Shown: positions 32,801 through 43,117, numbered from the stretch's first letter. The stretch is DNA of 64,000 bases from Arcobacter acticola (GCF_013177675.1 NZ_CP042652.1:2604001-2668000), one strand, 5' to 3'. A program made the numbers and translations. The notes: generated by a model from the sequence alone, not told the origin.

Positions 32801-34438
32801 TAAAATATTATCATTAATTAAACCTGTATATGATGAACTTTCAAATGCAGTAACAAATATTAAAATAGTTGTTGCATCTTATTTTGAGCATTCAAATGAA
32901 GCTAGTAAAATATTAGTAAATACTCCAATTTGGGCTTTAGCATTGGATTTTATTTATGGTGAAAAAAATATTGAGTCATTAGATTTTATAAAAAACTCAA
33001 ATAAAACTTTAATTGCAGGTGTAATTGATGGTAGAAATATTTGGAAAAGTGACTTTAAAAAGAAAATAGATTTGCTTGAAAAAATATCAAAACATATAAA
33101 TAAAGATAAATTAATTATCTCTACAACTTGTTCTCTTTTACATGTACCTTTTTCTTTAAAATATGAAGATCACTTGAGTAAAGAAATAAAATCTTGGTTA
33201 GCTTTTGCTTGTGAAAAATTAAATGAACTTTCACTTGTAAGTAAAGATTTCTTTGATATCCAATTAAATTTAGATGAAATTTCAATTATTAAAAGAAATT
33301 TAGAGGATAATATTCAAAGAAAGACATCTTCTAAAATCCATAATTTAGAAATTCAAAATGAAATAAAAAATCTGAAACTTTTTGAAAGGGCAGATAAGTT
33401 TAACGATAGAATTAAAATTCAAAGAGAGTTTTTTAACTATGATTATTTAACAACTACAACAATTGGATCATTTCCTCAAACACCTGAGATTAGAGAAAAT
33501 AGAAAAAAATTTAAGGAAAATAGTATCTCAAAAGAGGAATATGAAAAAGAAATAAAAAATTATATAGATGATTGTATTTTATTTCAAGAAGAAATAGGAC
33601 TTGATGTATTAGTTCATGGTGAACCTGAGAGAAATGACATGGTTGAATATTTTGGTGAAATGTTAGATGGATTTGCCTTTACACAAAATGCTTGGGTTCA
33701 ATCATATGGAAGTAGATGTGTAAAACCACCTTTAATATATGGAGATATAAATAGAGCAAATCCTATGACAGTTGATTGGATAAAATATGCACAAGGTAAA
33801 ACATCAAAAGTTGTAAAAGGGATGTTGACAGGACCTATTACTATTTTAAACTGGTCATTTGTAAGAGATGATATAAAAAGAAGTGAAGTAGCAAAGCAAA
33901 TAGCACTTGCAATTGCAAAAGAAGTTGATGATTTACAAAAGCACGGAATTAAAATGATTCAAGTTGATGAAGCAGCATTTAAAGAAGGATATCCATTAAG
34001 AATTGAAAATATTAAAGAGTATGAAAGATGGGCAGTAGATAATTTCAAATTAAGTGTTAGTTTAGCAGCAATTGATACACAAATTCATACACATATGTGT
34101 TATAGTGAGTTTAATGACATTATTAAAACAATTGAAGAAATGGATGCTGATGTTATCTCAATAGAAACAGCACGAAGTGGAAATAGACTTCTTAGAATTT
34201 TTAAAGAAGTTGCATATAAACAAGAAGTTGGTCCTGGAATTTATGATATTCATAGTCCAAGAATCCCAAGCGTAGAAGAAATGGTAAATCAAATAAAAGC
34301 ATTATTGGAAGTTTTACCAAAAGAGCAATTATGGATAAATCCAGATTGTGGATTAAAAACTAGAAAATGGCCAGAAGTAAAACAAAGTTTAATAAATATG
34401 GTTGAAGCTGTAAATATTATAAAAAAAGCAGAAAAACA

Positions 34439-34457
34439 CTAGAGCATATTGCTCTAG
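34439..34457 (+). terminator. Hairpin over the metE stop codon
   Basis: CTAGAGCA-TAT-TGCTCTAG includes the metE stop. No T-run follows directly (TATAAAAATAG, then TTTTTT ten bases later), so termination would be weak or the hairpin may protect the mRNA end. Confidence 0.4.
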
Positions 34458-34553
34458 TATAAAAATAGTTTTTTATAAGTATTTTATTAGTATTTAATTA
34501 CGATAAAACATATTTTAGATAAGATTCAAAAAACAAAAATAAGAAAAGATAAG

Positions 34554-35759
34554 ATGATTACATTAAACGATATAAAAGAAGCAAAAAAAAGATTAGCAGG
34601 AACTGTACTAAATACTCCTTTAGTAAAAGCCCCTATTTTAAGTAAAGATTTAAATTCTGAAATATATTTAAAAGAGGATAACTTACAATTAACAGGAAGT
34701 TTTAAAATCAGAGGTGCTTTTAATAAATTAGCAATGATGGATGACAAAAGAAGAAAAAATGGTGTAGTAGCTGCAAGTGCTGGAAATCATGCACAAGGTT
34801 TAGCATATGCTGCACAACATTTTGGATGTGAAGCAACTATTTTTATGCCAGAAGCAACACCTCTAACAAAAGTGAGTGGTGTTAAATCATATGGAGCAAA
34901 TGTTGTTTTAGTTGGAGAAAATTTTGATGAAGCCTATGCAACAGCTACAAAATCTGCACTTGATAATGATAAAGAGTTTATTCATCCTTTTGCTGATGAT
35001 GCTGTAATTGCAGGGCAAGGAACAATTGCCTTAGAAATTTTAGAAAAAATTGAAGATATAGAACATATTATTGTTCCAATTGGTGGAGGTGGATTAATCT
35101 CAGGAATTGCCATTGCAGCAAAAGCTATTAATCCAAATATTAAAATTACTGGAGTTGTAGCAAGTGGTGCAAGAGGAATGAAAGACTCTTTTGAAGCTAG
35201 AATGCCAATTGATTCAGCATCAGTTAAAACAATAGCAGATGGAATTGCTGTTCGTGATGTAACTCCTAAACTTCTTGATATTATTTTAGAATATGTTGAT
35301 CAAATAGTTGAAGTAACAGATAATGAAACTGCAAATGCAATTTTATTTTTACTAGAAAAACACAAACTTGTAGTTGAAGGTGCAGGTGCAGTTGCAACTG
35401 CTGCCATTATGCATAAAAAAGTTGAAATTGAAAATGAAAAAGTTTGTGCAATTGTAAGTGGTGGGAATATTGACGTTACAATGTTATCATTAATTATTGA
35501 TAAAGGTTTAGTAAAATCTTTTAGAAAAATGAATCTAATCGTAACACTTATGGATAAACCAGGTGCATTGATGCATTTAACTGATGTATTTACCCAATGT
35601 TCAACAAACATAGTACAAATAGATTATGACAGAAACTCTGTAAAGCTGGAGTTTGGTGAAGCTCACGTTACAATAGCCCTTGAAACAAAAGGTGAAGAAC
35701 ACCAAAAACTAATAAGAGAAAATTTGAAACAAAGTGGATATAGATTCAAACAAATCTAA
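34554..35759 (+). CDS. ilvA: Threonine ammonia-lyase
   Basis: 401 residues. PLP-lysine motif GSFKIRGAFNKLAMM, SAGNHAQGLAYAAQHFG, the glycine loop VPIGGGGLISGIAIAAK and a single C-terminal ACT-like region (LIVTLMDKPGALMHLTDVF). This matches the short IlvA/TdcB-type enzyme, not the 514-residue form with two regulatory domains. It deaminates threonine to 2-oxobutyrate, the first step to isoleucine. It has its own upstream space of 111 bases behind metE; the ribosome site AAAAGATAAG is weak. Confidence 0.94.
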   Translation: MITLNDIKEAKKRLAGTVLNTPLVKAPILSKDLNSEIYLKEDNLQLTGSFKIRGAFNKLAMMDDKRRKNGVVAASAGNHAQGLAYAAQHFGCEATIFMPEATPLTKVSGVKSYGANVVLVGENFDEAYATATKSALDNDKEFIHPFADDAVIAGQGTIALEILEKIEDIEHIIVPIGGGGLISGIAIAAKAINPNIKITGVVASGARGMKDSFEARMPIDSASVKTIADGIAVRDVTPKLLDIILEYVDQIVEVTDNETANAILFLLEKHKLVVEGAGAVATAAIMHKKVEIENEKVCAIVSGGNIDVTMLSLIIDKGLVKSFRKMNLIVTLMDKPGALMHLTDVFTQCSTNIVQIDYDRNSVKLEFGEAHVTIALETKGEEHQKLIRENLKQSGYRFKQI

Positions 35760-35849
35760 GTTAATTTATTATCTTTAGAAAGTTTTTAGAAAACAAATAT
35801 TATAATGCATGAATAATTTAGTATGTAGAAACAAAAATAAAGGAAGAAA

Positions 35850-36536
35850 ATGGAAGGAAGACTGTTTACATTCTTAGGAACTATCGGTGGTCACGGACAA
35901 GAGTGGATAATCCTATCACACTATGTTTTAGTTATTGGAATTATTTTCTTAATAGCAAGAGCAGCAACTAGAAAATTACAATTAGTTCCAACTGGGGCTC
36001 AAAATGTAATGGAAACATTTGTTGGCGGTATCATTACAATGGGTGCTGATACAATGGGTGAAAAAAATGCTAGAGTTTATATGCCGTTAATCGCGTCATT
36101 AGCTATAGTTATTTTTGTTAGTAATATGATTGGGGTTATTCCTGGTTTTGAAGCTCCAACTAGTAATATCAACTTTACTTTATCATTAGCATTAATTGTA
36201 TTTGTTTATTATAATTATGTTGGTATTCAAAAAAATGGTTTTGTAAACTATTTCAAACACTTTATGGGACCAATGCCAATTCTTGCTCCTTTAATGTTCC
36301 CAATTGAAATAATTTCTCATATATCAAGAATTATTTCATTATCATTCAGACTTTTTGGTTCAATTAGAGGGGATGATATGTTCCTTATGGTACTTTTAAT
36401 GTTAGTACCTTGGTTATTACCTCTTCCTGGATTTTTCTTATTAACTGCGTTTGGTTTCTTACAAGCGTTTATTTTCAGTATATTAACTTATGTTTATATC
36501 GCTGGATCGGTTATGATGGAACACGAAGAGCACTAA
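35850..36536 (+). CDS. atpB: ATP synthase F0 subunit a
   Basis: 228 residues, with the membrane segments and the proton-path Arg in the block SRIISLSFRLFGSIRGDD. The C-terminal helix LLTAFGFLQAFIFSILTYVYI is typical. It forms the half-channels next to the c-ring in the inner membrane. It stands alone, away from the other F0F1 genes, which is the known arrangement in Campylobacterota. AAAGGAAGAAA precedes the ATG and a strong terminator follows. Confidence 0.97.
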   Translation: MEGRLFTFLGTIGGHGQEWIILSHYVLVIGIIFLIARAATRKLQLVPTGAQNVMETFVGGIITMGADTMGEKNARVYMPLIASLAIVIFVSNMIGVIPGFEAPTSNINFTLSLALIVFVYYNYVGIQKNGFVNYFKHFMGPMPILAPLMFPIEIISHISRIISLSFRLFGSIRGDDMFLMVLLMLVPWLLPLPGFFLLTAFGFLQAFIFSILTYVYIAGSVMMEHEEH

Positions 36537-36562
36537 GAACTCTAAAGAATTCTTACAAAAAT

Positions 36563-36598
36563 AAAAAGGGAAATAAGTTTTACTTATTTCCCTTTTTT
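36563..36598 (+). terminator. atpB terminator
   Basis: Perfect 15-base arms AAAAAGGGAAATAAG / CTTATTTCCCTTTTT around a 5-base loop, with T-run. Confidence 0.85.
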
Positions 36599-36628
36599 AT
36601 TGTCTATTACATAGGAAAATGAAATCAC

Positions 36629-37195
36629 ATGAATTACAAATTAAAACACTATTTAATCACTGATCCCAAATATTATACAAATGACATAGGATTGTTTGAA
36701 AAGAATCTAAGAAATATTTTAGAAAATAAAAAAGTAGATATAGCATGTTTTAGAGATAAAACATCTGATAATTATGAAGACTTAGCAAAGATATTTATAA
36801 TGACTTGTAAAGAATTTACTATAAAAGAAATTTTATTAAATACAGATTATAAACTAGCTTCTAAATTAAAAGCTACAGGTGTTCATTTAAACTCAACACA
36901 ATTTGATAAAATCAAAATTGCAAAAGATTTAAACCTAAATGTAATTATCTCATGTCATAGTTTTGAAGATATAGAAAAAGCAAAAAGCTTAAAGTGTGAT
37001 ACCCTTACATTTTCTCCCATATTTCAAACACCAAATAAAGGTGAACCAAAAGGAATTTTAAAATTACAAGAAGCAATAGATACATATAAAGATGTTAATA
37101 TTATTGCACTTGGTGGAATTATAAATGATGAGCAAATAAAACAAATAGAAAAAACAAAAGCATATGCTTTTGCTTCTATTCGATATTTTATTTAA
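36629..37195 (+). CDS. Thiamine phosphate synthase / TenI-like protein
   Basis: 188 residues, a short TIM-barrel protein with the ThiE/TenI landmarks ACFRDKTSDNYEDLA, TGVHLNSTQ, VIISCHSFEDIEKA, LTFSPIFQTPNKG and IIALGGIINDEQI. True ThiE joins the pyrimidine and thiazole units of thiamine; TenI relatives aromatise the thiazole or have other jobs. At about 20 residues shorter than ThiE and with no other thi gene beside it, the exact role is open. Convergent with addA, overlapping it by 4 bases. Confidence 0.8.
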   Translation: MNYKLKHYLITDPKYYTNDIGLFEKNLRNILENKKVDIACFRDKTSDNYEDLAKIFIMTCKEFTIKEILLNTDYKLASKLKATGVHLNSTQFDKIKIAKDLNLNVIISCHSFEDIEKAKSLKCDTLTFSPIFQTPNKGEPKGILKLQEAIDTYKDVNIIALGGIINDEQIKQIEKTKAYAFASIRYFI

Positions 37196-39924
37196 ATTTC
37201 TTGAATAAAACTCTCATTTGAATGTAAATAAACTAAATAAGCTTTTACTTCATTTGTGCTAAAAATATCTTTTATAGCTTTTTTATAAAAAGAAACTTGA
37301 GCTATATGCTCTGGTAATCTATCTTTTGTTGTTTTATAATCTATAATATAATATGTATCATTTTTAAATAAAAGTAAATCAATAATCTTTATCTCTTCTT
37401 TATATATTAAAGATTGTTCTGTAATAAATTCTGAATCATTTATAATAGAAATAAAATCATTATTTTTAATCAACATTGAAATTCTATTTTTAATATCAAT
37501 AAAATCAACTTCATTTAAATAATTTGAATATCTACTAATTGCTAATTTTAAAGTATATTCCAAACAATCAATGGTAAACTCATCCATCATTTCTAAACAA
37601 TAGTGAGTAGTGATTCCAAAATATTTAGCATGAAGATGATTTTCATCTAATTCTTTTTCATTTGCAAGTTGTTTATCTTGTGTTCCTAGATTTAAAGGTG
37701 TATAAACAATCTTTTCAATCTTGTCATAGTTTTTTGAAATATTAATACTTTGTATTATATTTCCAATTTTACAAGGGCTCATATTTAAAATATCAAAAAC
37801 CGAAGATTTGATTTTTTTAAATATAATCATATTATTTTTAGCCCTTGTTAGTGCCACATATAAAATATTTATTTCATCTTCTATACTTAGAGCTTTTTCT
37901 TTTGCTAGGGCTTTTTCATAATCTTTGTTATAGTTTTCATAACCTTTAATTTTGTAAAAAATATTTTTTAATTCTACACTATCATATTCAAATAAAAGTG
38001 ATGATTTATCTACATTTTTTCTTTTTATTCTATCAAGTAAAATTACAGTATTAAACTCCAATCCCTTTGATTTAAAAATAGTAAGTATTTGAAGACCAAT
38101 AGATTCACTATTTACCATATTTGCATCTAATTTATCTATTTCATAAACGAAATCAACGATATTATTAAAACCTGAACTAACCTCAATAAGTTTAATTATA
38201 TTTTCATCGATTATTTTTAGATTACTTGCTATTTCACGAATTAATTCTTGAATAGATTTTTCTTCTAAAGAAAACAATAAATCCAACTCATTTAAAATAG
38301 GTTTTCCAATAAGTGCATTTAAATTTTCTTTATAAATATCTTCTTTAAAATAGATATATTTAATAGCATTTATTATTGCTTTTACATTTTGTTGATTTAT
38401 TAGTTTTGATGTCATCTCTGTTGTGATTTTCAAAGATGGAAATTTTTGTTTTAAATAGTAATATAAATTTAAAACATCAGCATTAGTATAGGTTAATATT
38501 GCAATATCATTTGAATTTACACCCTCTTGCAAAAGTGCTGCAATTTTAGAAGCCACATTTACAAACTTCTCATCTTCATCAAAAGCACTATCTTCTATTA
38601 CTTCTATATATCCATCTTTTGCTATTGATTCTTGTTCAAAATATTCATAATTTGATAGTTTTAGAAAAAGTGAATTTACATAAGAGATAATATTTTCACA
38701 AGAACGATAATTTGTATTTAATACTTCAACTTCAAGAAGTTTATTTGTATTTGCAACATAATCAAAAAGTTCTCTTTTACCACCTCTAAATCTATAGATT
38801 GATTGTTTTGTATCACCCACATAAAAAAATGTTTTAAATTTAGTCTCATCACCTGAAAGAATCTCTTTTATTAATGGCTCTAAAATCTTATATTGTAAAA
38901 GTGAAGTATCTTGAAACTCATCCATTAAAATATGTGAAAATTGAGAATCTAATCTAAAATATAAAAACTCTTTATCAATTTTTGTTGATAATAATTCGTA
39001 AACTAAATTTGAAATATCATTAAACTCTAAATAGTTTTTATTTTTATTAAATGAGAATTTAAAATCTTTAAACATCAAATATAGCTCAAATAACTTACTT
39101 AAACTGTAACCAGCTCTTAATTTATAATAAATTGCAATTTGCTCTTTCAAAATAGAAAAATAAGACTCTATTGTTTCATTAGCACATTTTTTAAAATATG
39201 AATAATCAGATAAACTATCTTTTTCAAGCCATGTTCGGCCAAATAAATCGTCAAACTTCTCAAAATCAACTGCTTTTATTGCACTATTACTAGCAACACT
39301 ACAATTCAAAATAGCCTCTTTGATTTTAAAAGCATTTTGTAAGACCATATCTTTTTGTAAATCAATTAATTTTGCATCTATATTTAAAATATCAATTGTT
39401 TCATTTTTCTCAAGTAGGTTTTTAAATAAATCAAAGATAGAGTTGAACTTCTTTTTTTCATAATGGGAAAAATCAATTAATGCTTCAAATTGTTTTGAAT
39501 CCAAAGATTGTAAAAACTTCATACTCAAAGTTTCAATATCATCTTCTTTAATTTCAAAATCATCTGAAACACCAATATATCCACAAAACTCTCTAAGAAT
39601 TTTATTTATAAATTTATCAATGGTAAAAATAGATAAGCTTGCATTTGAAAAAGATTTTACTAAAAATGCTTTTCTTCCAAGAATCTCTTTTTTTGATAAA
39701 CCTGATTGTTCTACTATTGCATTTAGATATGCTTCATCATCTCCTAAAGTAAGAAGAGTTTTATAGATTCTTTCACTCATTTCATTTGCGGCTTTATTTG
39801 TAAATGTAAGAGTTAAAATCTCATTTGGTTTTGCACCAAGTAACAACAAAGATATGTATCGAACTGTTAGTGCAAAAGTTTTTCCACTTCCTGCACTGGC
39901 TTTTAGGGCTAAGTATTTTTTCAT
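37192..39924 (-). CDS. addA: AddA-type RecB-like helicase-nuclease
   Basis: 910 residues. UvrD/RecB helicase motifs in order: LKASAGSGKTFALTVRYISL (I), LTLTFTNKAANEM (Ia), HILMDEFQDTSLLQYKIL (II), FYVGDTKQSIYRFRGG (III), LQILTIFKSKGLEF (V) and ILYVALTRAKNNMI (VI). The C-terminus has a RecB-family nuclease core (IKIIDLLLFKNDTYYIIDYK, with the Asp and DYK catalytic residues). It is the AddA subunit of double-strand break resection as found in Campylobacter and Helicobacter. AddB is not in the window. Confidence 0.9.
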   Translation of the reverse strand: MKKYLALKASAGSGKTFALTVRYISLLLLGAKPNEILTLTFTNKAANEMSERIYKTLLTLGDDEAYLNAIVEQSGLSKKEILGRKAFLVKSFSNASLSIFTIDKFINKILREFCGYIGVSDDFEIKEDDIETLSMKFLQSLDSKQFEALIDFSHYEKKKFNSIFDLFKNLLEKNETIDILNIDAKLIDLQKDMVLQNAFKIKEAILNCSVASNSAIKAVDFEKFDDLFGRTWLEKDSLSDYSYFKKCANETIESYFSILKEQIAIYYKLRAGYSLSKLFELYLMFKDFKFSFNKNKNYLEFNDISNLVYELLSTKIDKEFLYFRLDSQFSHILMDEFQDTSLLQYKILEPLIKEILSGDETKFKTFFYVGDTKQSIYRFRGGKRELFDYVANTNKLLEVEVLNTNYRSCENIISYVNSLFLKLSNYEYFEQESIAKDGYIEVIEDSAFDEDEKFVNVASKIAALLQEGVNSNDIAILTYTNADVLNLYYYLKQKFPSLKITTEMTSKLINQQNVKAIINAIKYIYFKEDIYKENLNALIGKPILNELDLLFSLEEKSIQELIREIASNLKIIDENIIKLIEVSSGFNNIVDFVYEIDKLDANMVNSESIGLQILTIFKSKGLEFNTVILLDRIKRKNVDKSSLLFEYDSVELKNIFYKIKGYENYNKDYEKALAKEKALSIEDEINILYVALTRAKNNMIIFKKIKSSVFDILNMSPCKIGNIIQSINISKNYDKIEKIVYTPLNLGTQDKQLANEKELDENHLHAKYFGITTHYCLEMMDEFTIDCLEYTLKLAISRYSNYLNEVDFIDIKNRISMLIKNNDFISIINDSEFITEQSLIYKEEIKIIDLLLFKNDTYYIIDYKTTKDRLPEHIAQVSFYKKAIKDIFSTNEVKAYLVYLHSNESFIQEI

Positions 39925-40011
39925 AAACTAATGATACTAAAGTAACAATTATAACTTACTATATTTCTTTAGATTAATTATTTTTTATTAAATTAATAAG
40001 ATTCTTTTAGA

Positions 40012-40017
40012 TATAAT
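40012..40017 (+). promoter_or_regulatory. -10 element of argB-thrC
   Basis: TATAAT, 31 bases before the argB ATG at 40049, preceded by T-rich DNA as is usual in this group. Confidence 0.5.
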
Positions 40018-40048
40018 CATGACTCAAAAAACACTTAGGATAGTTTAT

Positions 40049-40948
40049 ATGCAAACAAAACATCAAAAAGTTCAAACCTTACTTGACGCAATTCCATATA
40101 TTAAAAAGTTTTTCGGAAAAATAATTGTGATCAAATATGGAGGATCAGCTCAAACAAGCCCTGATTTAAAAGAAAAATTTGCACAAGATATCGTTTTTCT
40201 TTCACTTCTTGGAATTAAACCTGTAATTGTTCATGGTGGTGGTTCAAGAATCACTGAACTTCTAACAAAACTTGAAATTCCATCAAGTTTTGTAGATGGA
40301 CACAGAGTTACTTGTGAAGAAAGTATGAGAGTTGTTGAAATGGTATTAAGTGGTGAAATTAATAAAAATATTACATCTTTATTAAATCATCATGGAGCAA
40401 AAGCTATTGGTATTTCAGGAAAAGACTCTGCTATTATAAATGCTATTCCTAAAGATGGTGGAAGATTTGGATACACAGGTGAAATCACAAAAGTAAAAGG
40501 TGAAATGATAAAAAACTTAATCAAAGAAGGATTTATTCCTGTAATTGCACCAATTGCTGATAGTGCTGAACCAAATCATCCAGGTTTTAATATTAATGCA
40601 GATGTAGCAGCTTGTGAAATTGCAGCTGCCATTGGAGCTCAAAAAGTTCTATTTTTAACAGATACTATTGGAGTGTTGGACAAAAATGGAAAGCTTATTA
40701 CTTCTTTAGATAAAGAAAGTGTTGAAGCATATAAAAATGATGGAACAATTGCAGGTGGAATGATTCCAAAAGTTGATTCATGTATTGATGCAATTTATAA
40801 TGGTGTTAATAAAGCACACATTATTGATGGACGTGTTGAACACTCAATATTACTTGAGTTATTTACAAGTGATGGAATTGGAACTCAATTCGTAAGACGT
40901 GACAATCCAAATAATGATATAGATATGGATAAATTATTAAACGACTAA
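40049..40948 (+). CDS. argB: Acetylglutamate kinase
   Basis: 299 residues from the ATG at 40049, supported by TTAGGA eight bases upstream; an in-frame ATG at 40019 overlaps the -10 element. Amino acid kinase motifs IVIKYGGSAQTSPDLKEKFA, PVIVHGGGSRITELL and VAACEIAAAIGAQKVLFLTD are clear. It phosphorylates N-acetylglutamate, the second step of arginine synthesis; the longer N-terminal helix (QKVQTLLDAIPYIKKF) is the type linked with arginine feedback. thrC follows after 13 bases. Confidence 0.96.
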   Translation: MQTKHQKVQTLLDAIPYIKKFFGKIIVIKYGGSAQTSPDLKEKFAQDIVFLSLLGIKPVIVHGGGSRITELLTKLEIPSSFVDGHRVTCEESMRVVEMVLSGEINKNITSLLNHHGAKAIGISGKDSAIINAIPKDGGRFGYTGEITKVKGEMIKNLIKEGFIPVIAPIADSAEPNHPGFNINADVAACEIAAAIGAQKVLFLTDTIGVLDKNGKLITSLDKESVEAYKNDGTIAGGMIPKVDSCIDAIYNGVNKAHIIDGRVEHSILLELFTSDGIGTQFVRRDNPNNDIDMDKLLND

Positions 40949-40961
40949 AAAGGGAAATAAA

Positions 40962-42443
40962 ATGAATTTTATAGAAACAAGAGGAAATGATGGTATTAAA
41001 CCAATTGAAGTACCATTTAGTGAAGCTATTCTAAATCCAAGTACATCATTTGGTGGATTATATGTTCCTGCATATTTACCAAAACTTGAAGAGAATTTTT
41101 TACAAAATCATGTTAACTCTTCATATAAAGAGCTAGCTTATGATATTTTAAAAGCTTTTGAAATAGATATTGATGAATCTGAAATCAATAAAGCATTAGC
41201 CTTATATGATAATTTTGATAATCCAGCAAATCCATGTCCTGTTATAAAAGTTAAAAAAGATTTATTTGTACATGAGCAATATCATGGTCCTACACGTGCT
41301 TTTAAAGATATGGCATTACAACCTTTTGGTTCGATTCTTTCTTCAATCGCAAAAGCTAGAAATGAAAAATATTTAATATTAGCTGCAACTTCAGGGGATA
41401 CAGGACCAGCAGCACTTAATACTTTTAAAAATAAAGAGAATATTCAAGTGGCTTGCTTATATCCAGATGGTGGAACAAGTGATGTTCAAAGACTTCAAAT
41501 GGTTTGTGAAGATGGTAAAAACTTAAAAGTACTTGGAATAAAAGGTAATTTTGATGATGCTCAAAATGCATTAAAACAACTATTAGCTTCTCAAACTTTT
41601 AAAGATGAATTAAAAAAAGATAATATTAAATTAAGTGCTGCAAATTCTGTAAATTTTGGAAGAATTATATTTCAGATTATTTATCACTTCTGGTCATATA
41701 TTCAACTTTTAAAAGAAAATGAAATTGCAAATGGTGACAAAATCTATCTAGTTGTTCCAAGTGGTAACTTTGGAAATGTTTTGGGTGGATTCTACGCACA
41801 AGAAATGGGTGTACCAATAGAAAAACTATTAGTAGCATCAAATGAAAATAATATCTTAACACAATGGATAAATACAGGTATCTATGATATCAGAGATAAA
41901 GCATTAAAGCTTACAAAGTCCCCTGCAATGGATATTCTAAAATCTTCAAACATTGAAAGAGTTATTTTTTCTCTTTGTGGAGCACAAAGAACAAAAGAGT
42001 TAATGGAAGACTTAAATAAAAATAATATTTTTCAAATGAGTGAAAACGAAACAAAAAATCTTCAAAAATATTTTTCAGCAGTTGATTCTGATGATACTTT
42101 TGGAACAAATACAATCAAAGAATTTTTAGATATTGGTTACTTAATGGACCCACATACTGCAACTTGTATAAAAGCGTATAATACACTAAGAGAAAAAAAT
42201 CTAAAGACAGTTATTTATTCAACTGCTGAATGGACAAAATTCTCACCTACAGTATTAAATGCACTTAATGAAAATGATACAAAGTACTCTGATAAAGAAG
42301 CTTTAGAAGAAATTTCATCAAAATATGATGCAACTTTACCTCAAAGTATAAAAGATTTATTTCATTCTAAAATCAACCACTCTTTAGTTATTGATAAAAA
42401 AGATATCGAAGCTGAAATTGTAAAATTTATTAGAGAATCATAA
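40962..42443 (+). CDS. thrC: Threonine synthase
   Basis: 493 residues. The PLP-lysine lies in GPTRAFKDMALQPFG, with ATSGDTGPAALNTF and VPSGNFGNVLGGFYAQEMG as further family marks; the length matches the long class (E. coli/yeast-like). It converts phosphohomoserine to threonine. Same transcript as argB. AAAGGGAAATAAA precedes the ATG. A perfect hairpin covers its last codons and stop. Confidence 0.96.
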   Translation: MNFIETRGNDGIKPIEVPFSEAILNPSTSFGGLYVPAYLPKLEENFLQNHVNSSYKELAYDILKAFEIDIDESEINKALALYDNFDNPANPCPVIKVKKDLFVHEQYHGPTRAFKDMALQPFGSILSSIAKARNEKYLILAATSGDTGPAALNTFKNKENIQVACLYPDGGTSDVQRLQMVCEDGKNLKVLGIKGNFDDAQNALKQLLASQTFKDELKKDNIKLSAANSVNFGRIIFQIIYHFWSYIQLLKENEIANGDKIYLVVPSGNFGNVLGGFYAQEMGVPIEKLLVASNENNILTQWINTGIYDIRDKALKLTKSPAMDILKSSNIERVIFSLCGAQRTKELMEDLNKNNIFQMSENETKNLQKYFSAVDSDDTFGTNTIKEFLDIGYLMDPHTATCIKAYNTLREKNLKTVIYSTAEWTKFSPTVLNALNENDTKYSDKEALEEISSKYDATLPQSIKDLFHSKINHSLVIDKKDIEAEIVKFIRES

Positions 42444-42453
42444 GATTCTCTAA
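42430..42453 (+). terminator. thrC terminator overlapping its stop codon
   Basis: TTAGAGAATC-ATAA-GATTCTCTAA: the 5' arm encodes the last residues, the loop contains the stop, and TAATTTTATT follows. Confidence 0.65.
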
Positions 42454-42574
42454 TAATTTTATTAGTTCAAATTAAACTACCCATAGAGCAGTAACTGTAT
42501 CATTTATTCTCACATATTAATCAAAAAACATCCTAATTATGACATAGGTCAATACAATTTAAGTATTTTAGTAT

Positions 42575-42580
42575 TATAAT
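42575..42580 (+). promoter_or_regulatory. -10 element of petABC
   Basis: TATAAT, 37 bases before the petA ATG. A palindrome TGACATAGGTCA lies just upstream (about 42540-42551) and could be an operator. Confidence 0.5.
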
Positions 42581-42616
42581 TACCAAATTCTAAAATTAAA
42601 AAAAAGGAAGCCAAAT

Positions 42617-43117
42617 ATGTCTAAAGAAACAAATAGACGAGATTTTATTGGTTATTCATTTGCTGCAGTTGCTGCAGTGGGTGGTGCTGCGTCGCTTGTT
42701 GGTATGAAACAAGCTTGGGATCCACTTCCAAGCGTTCTTGCTGGTGGATTTACTGAGATTGATTTAAGTACTGTGAAAGCAGGAACTCCAGAAACTTTCG
42801 TATGGAGAGGGAAACCTATTTTTATACTTAAAAAAACTGCAGAAATGGAGAATTCAACTAGAGATTTAAAAATCGGTGAAGATAGATTTACTGTTGCTAT
42901 TGGTCTATGTACTCACTTAGGATGTATTCCTGCATGGAAAAAAGATACGTGGAAATGTGCATGTCATGGTGGAGAGTTCAATGCTAGTGGTAAACAAACA
43001 TTTGGACCACCTCCAAGACCACTTGACTTGCCTCCATTTGAAGTAAAAGGAACTACAATCGTTTTAGGAAACGAAGGTCCAGAATACAAAGATATCGCTG
43101 CTGCGATGATGGCATAA
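42617..43117 (+). CDS. petA: Rieske iron-sulfur subunit of cytochrome bc1
   Basis: 166 residues. A twin-arginine export motif (NRRDFIGYSF) and a hydrophobic anchor (residues 10-30) lead into the Rieske domain with CTHLGC (C98, H100, C103) and CACHGG (C114, C116, H117), the ligands and disulfide of the 2Fe-2S cluster. It passes electrons from quinol to cytochrome c1. First gene of petABC; petB starts 10 bases later. Confidence 0.97.
   Translation: MSKETNRRDFIGYSFAAVAAVGGAASLVGMKQAWDPLPSVLAGGFTEIDLSTVKAGTPETFVWRGKPIFILKKTAEMENSTRDLKIGEDRFTVAIGLCTHLGCIPAWKKDTWKCACHGGEFNASGKQTFGPPPRPLDLPPFEVKGTTIVLGNEGPEYKDIAAAMMA

Larger units (their letters stand above)
31024..34442 (+). pseudogene. metE: Cobalamin-independent methionine synthase gene interrupted by IS630
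   Basis: The frame runs from the ATG at 31024 to FVRDIDT at 31657 and resumes at 32803 as KILSLIKPVYDELSNAV. Taking out 1143 bases plus one TA restores one frame of 757 residues, the normal MetE length. The C-terminal catalytic half is intact, with TTTIGSFPQTPEIR, the zinc-binding HMCYSEFND and NPDCGLKTRKW. MetE transfers a methyl group from methyltetrahydrofolate polyglutamate to homocysteine. The insertion after residue 211 cuts the N-terminal barrel, so the gene should be inactive; methionine would have to come from MetH elsewhere or from uptake. Confidence 0.95.

Noticed and set aside
32943-34442. A stand-alone 499-residue MetE-like gene
   Set aside because: The frame is open back to the IS border and joins the 5' half of metE exactly when the IS is removed; there is no ribosome site at the internal ATG-equivalent.
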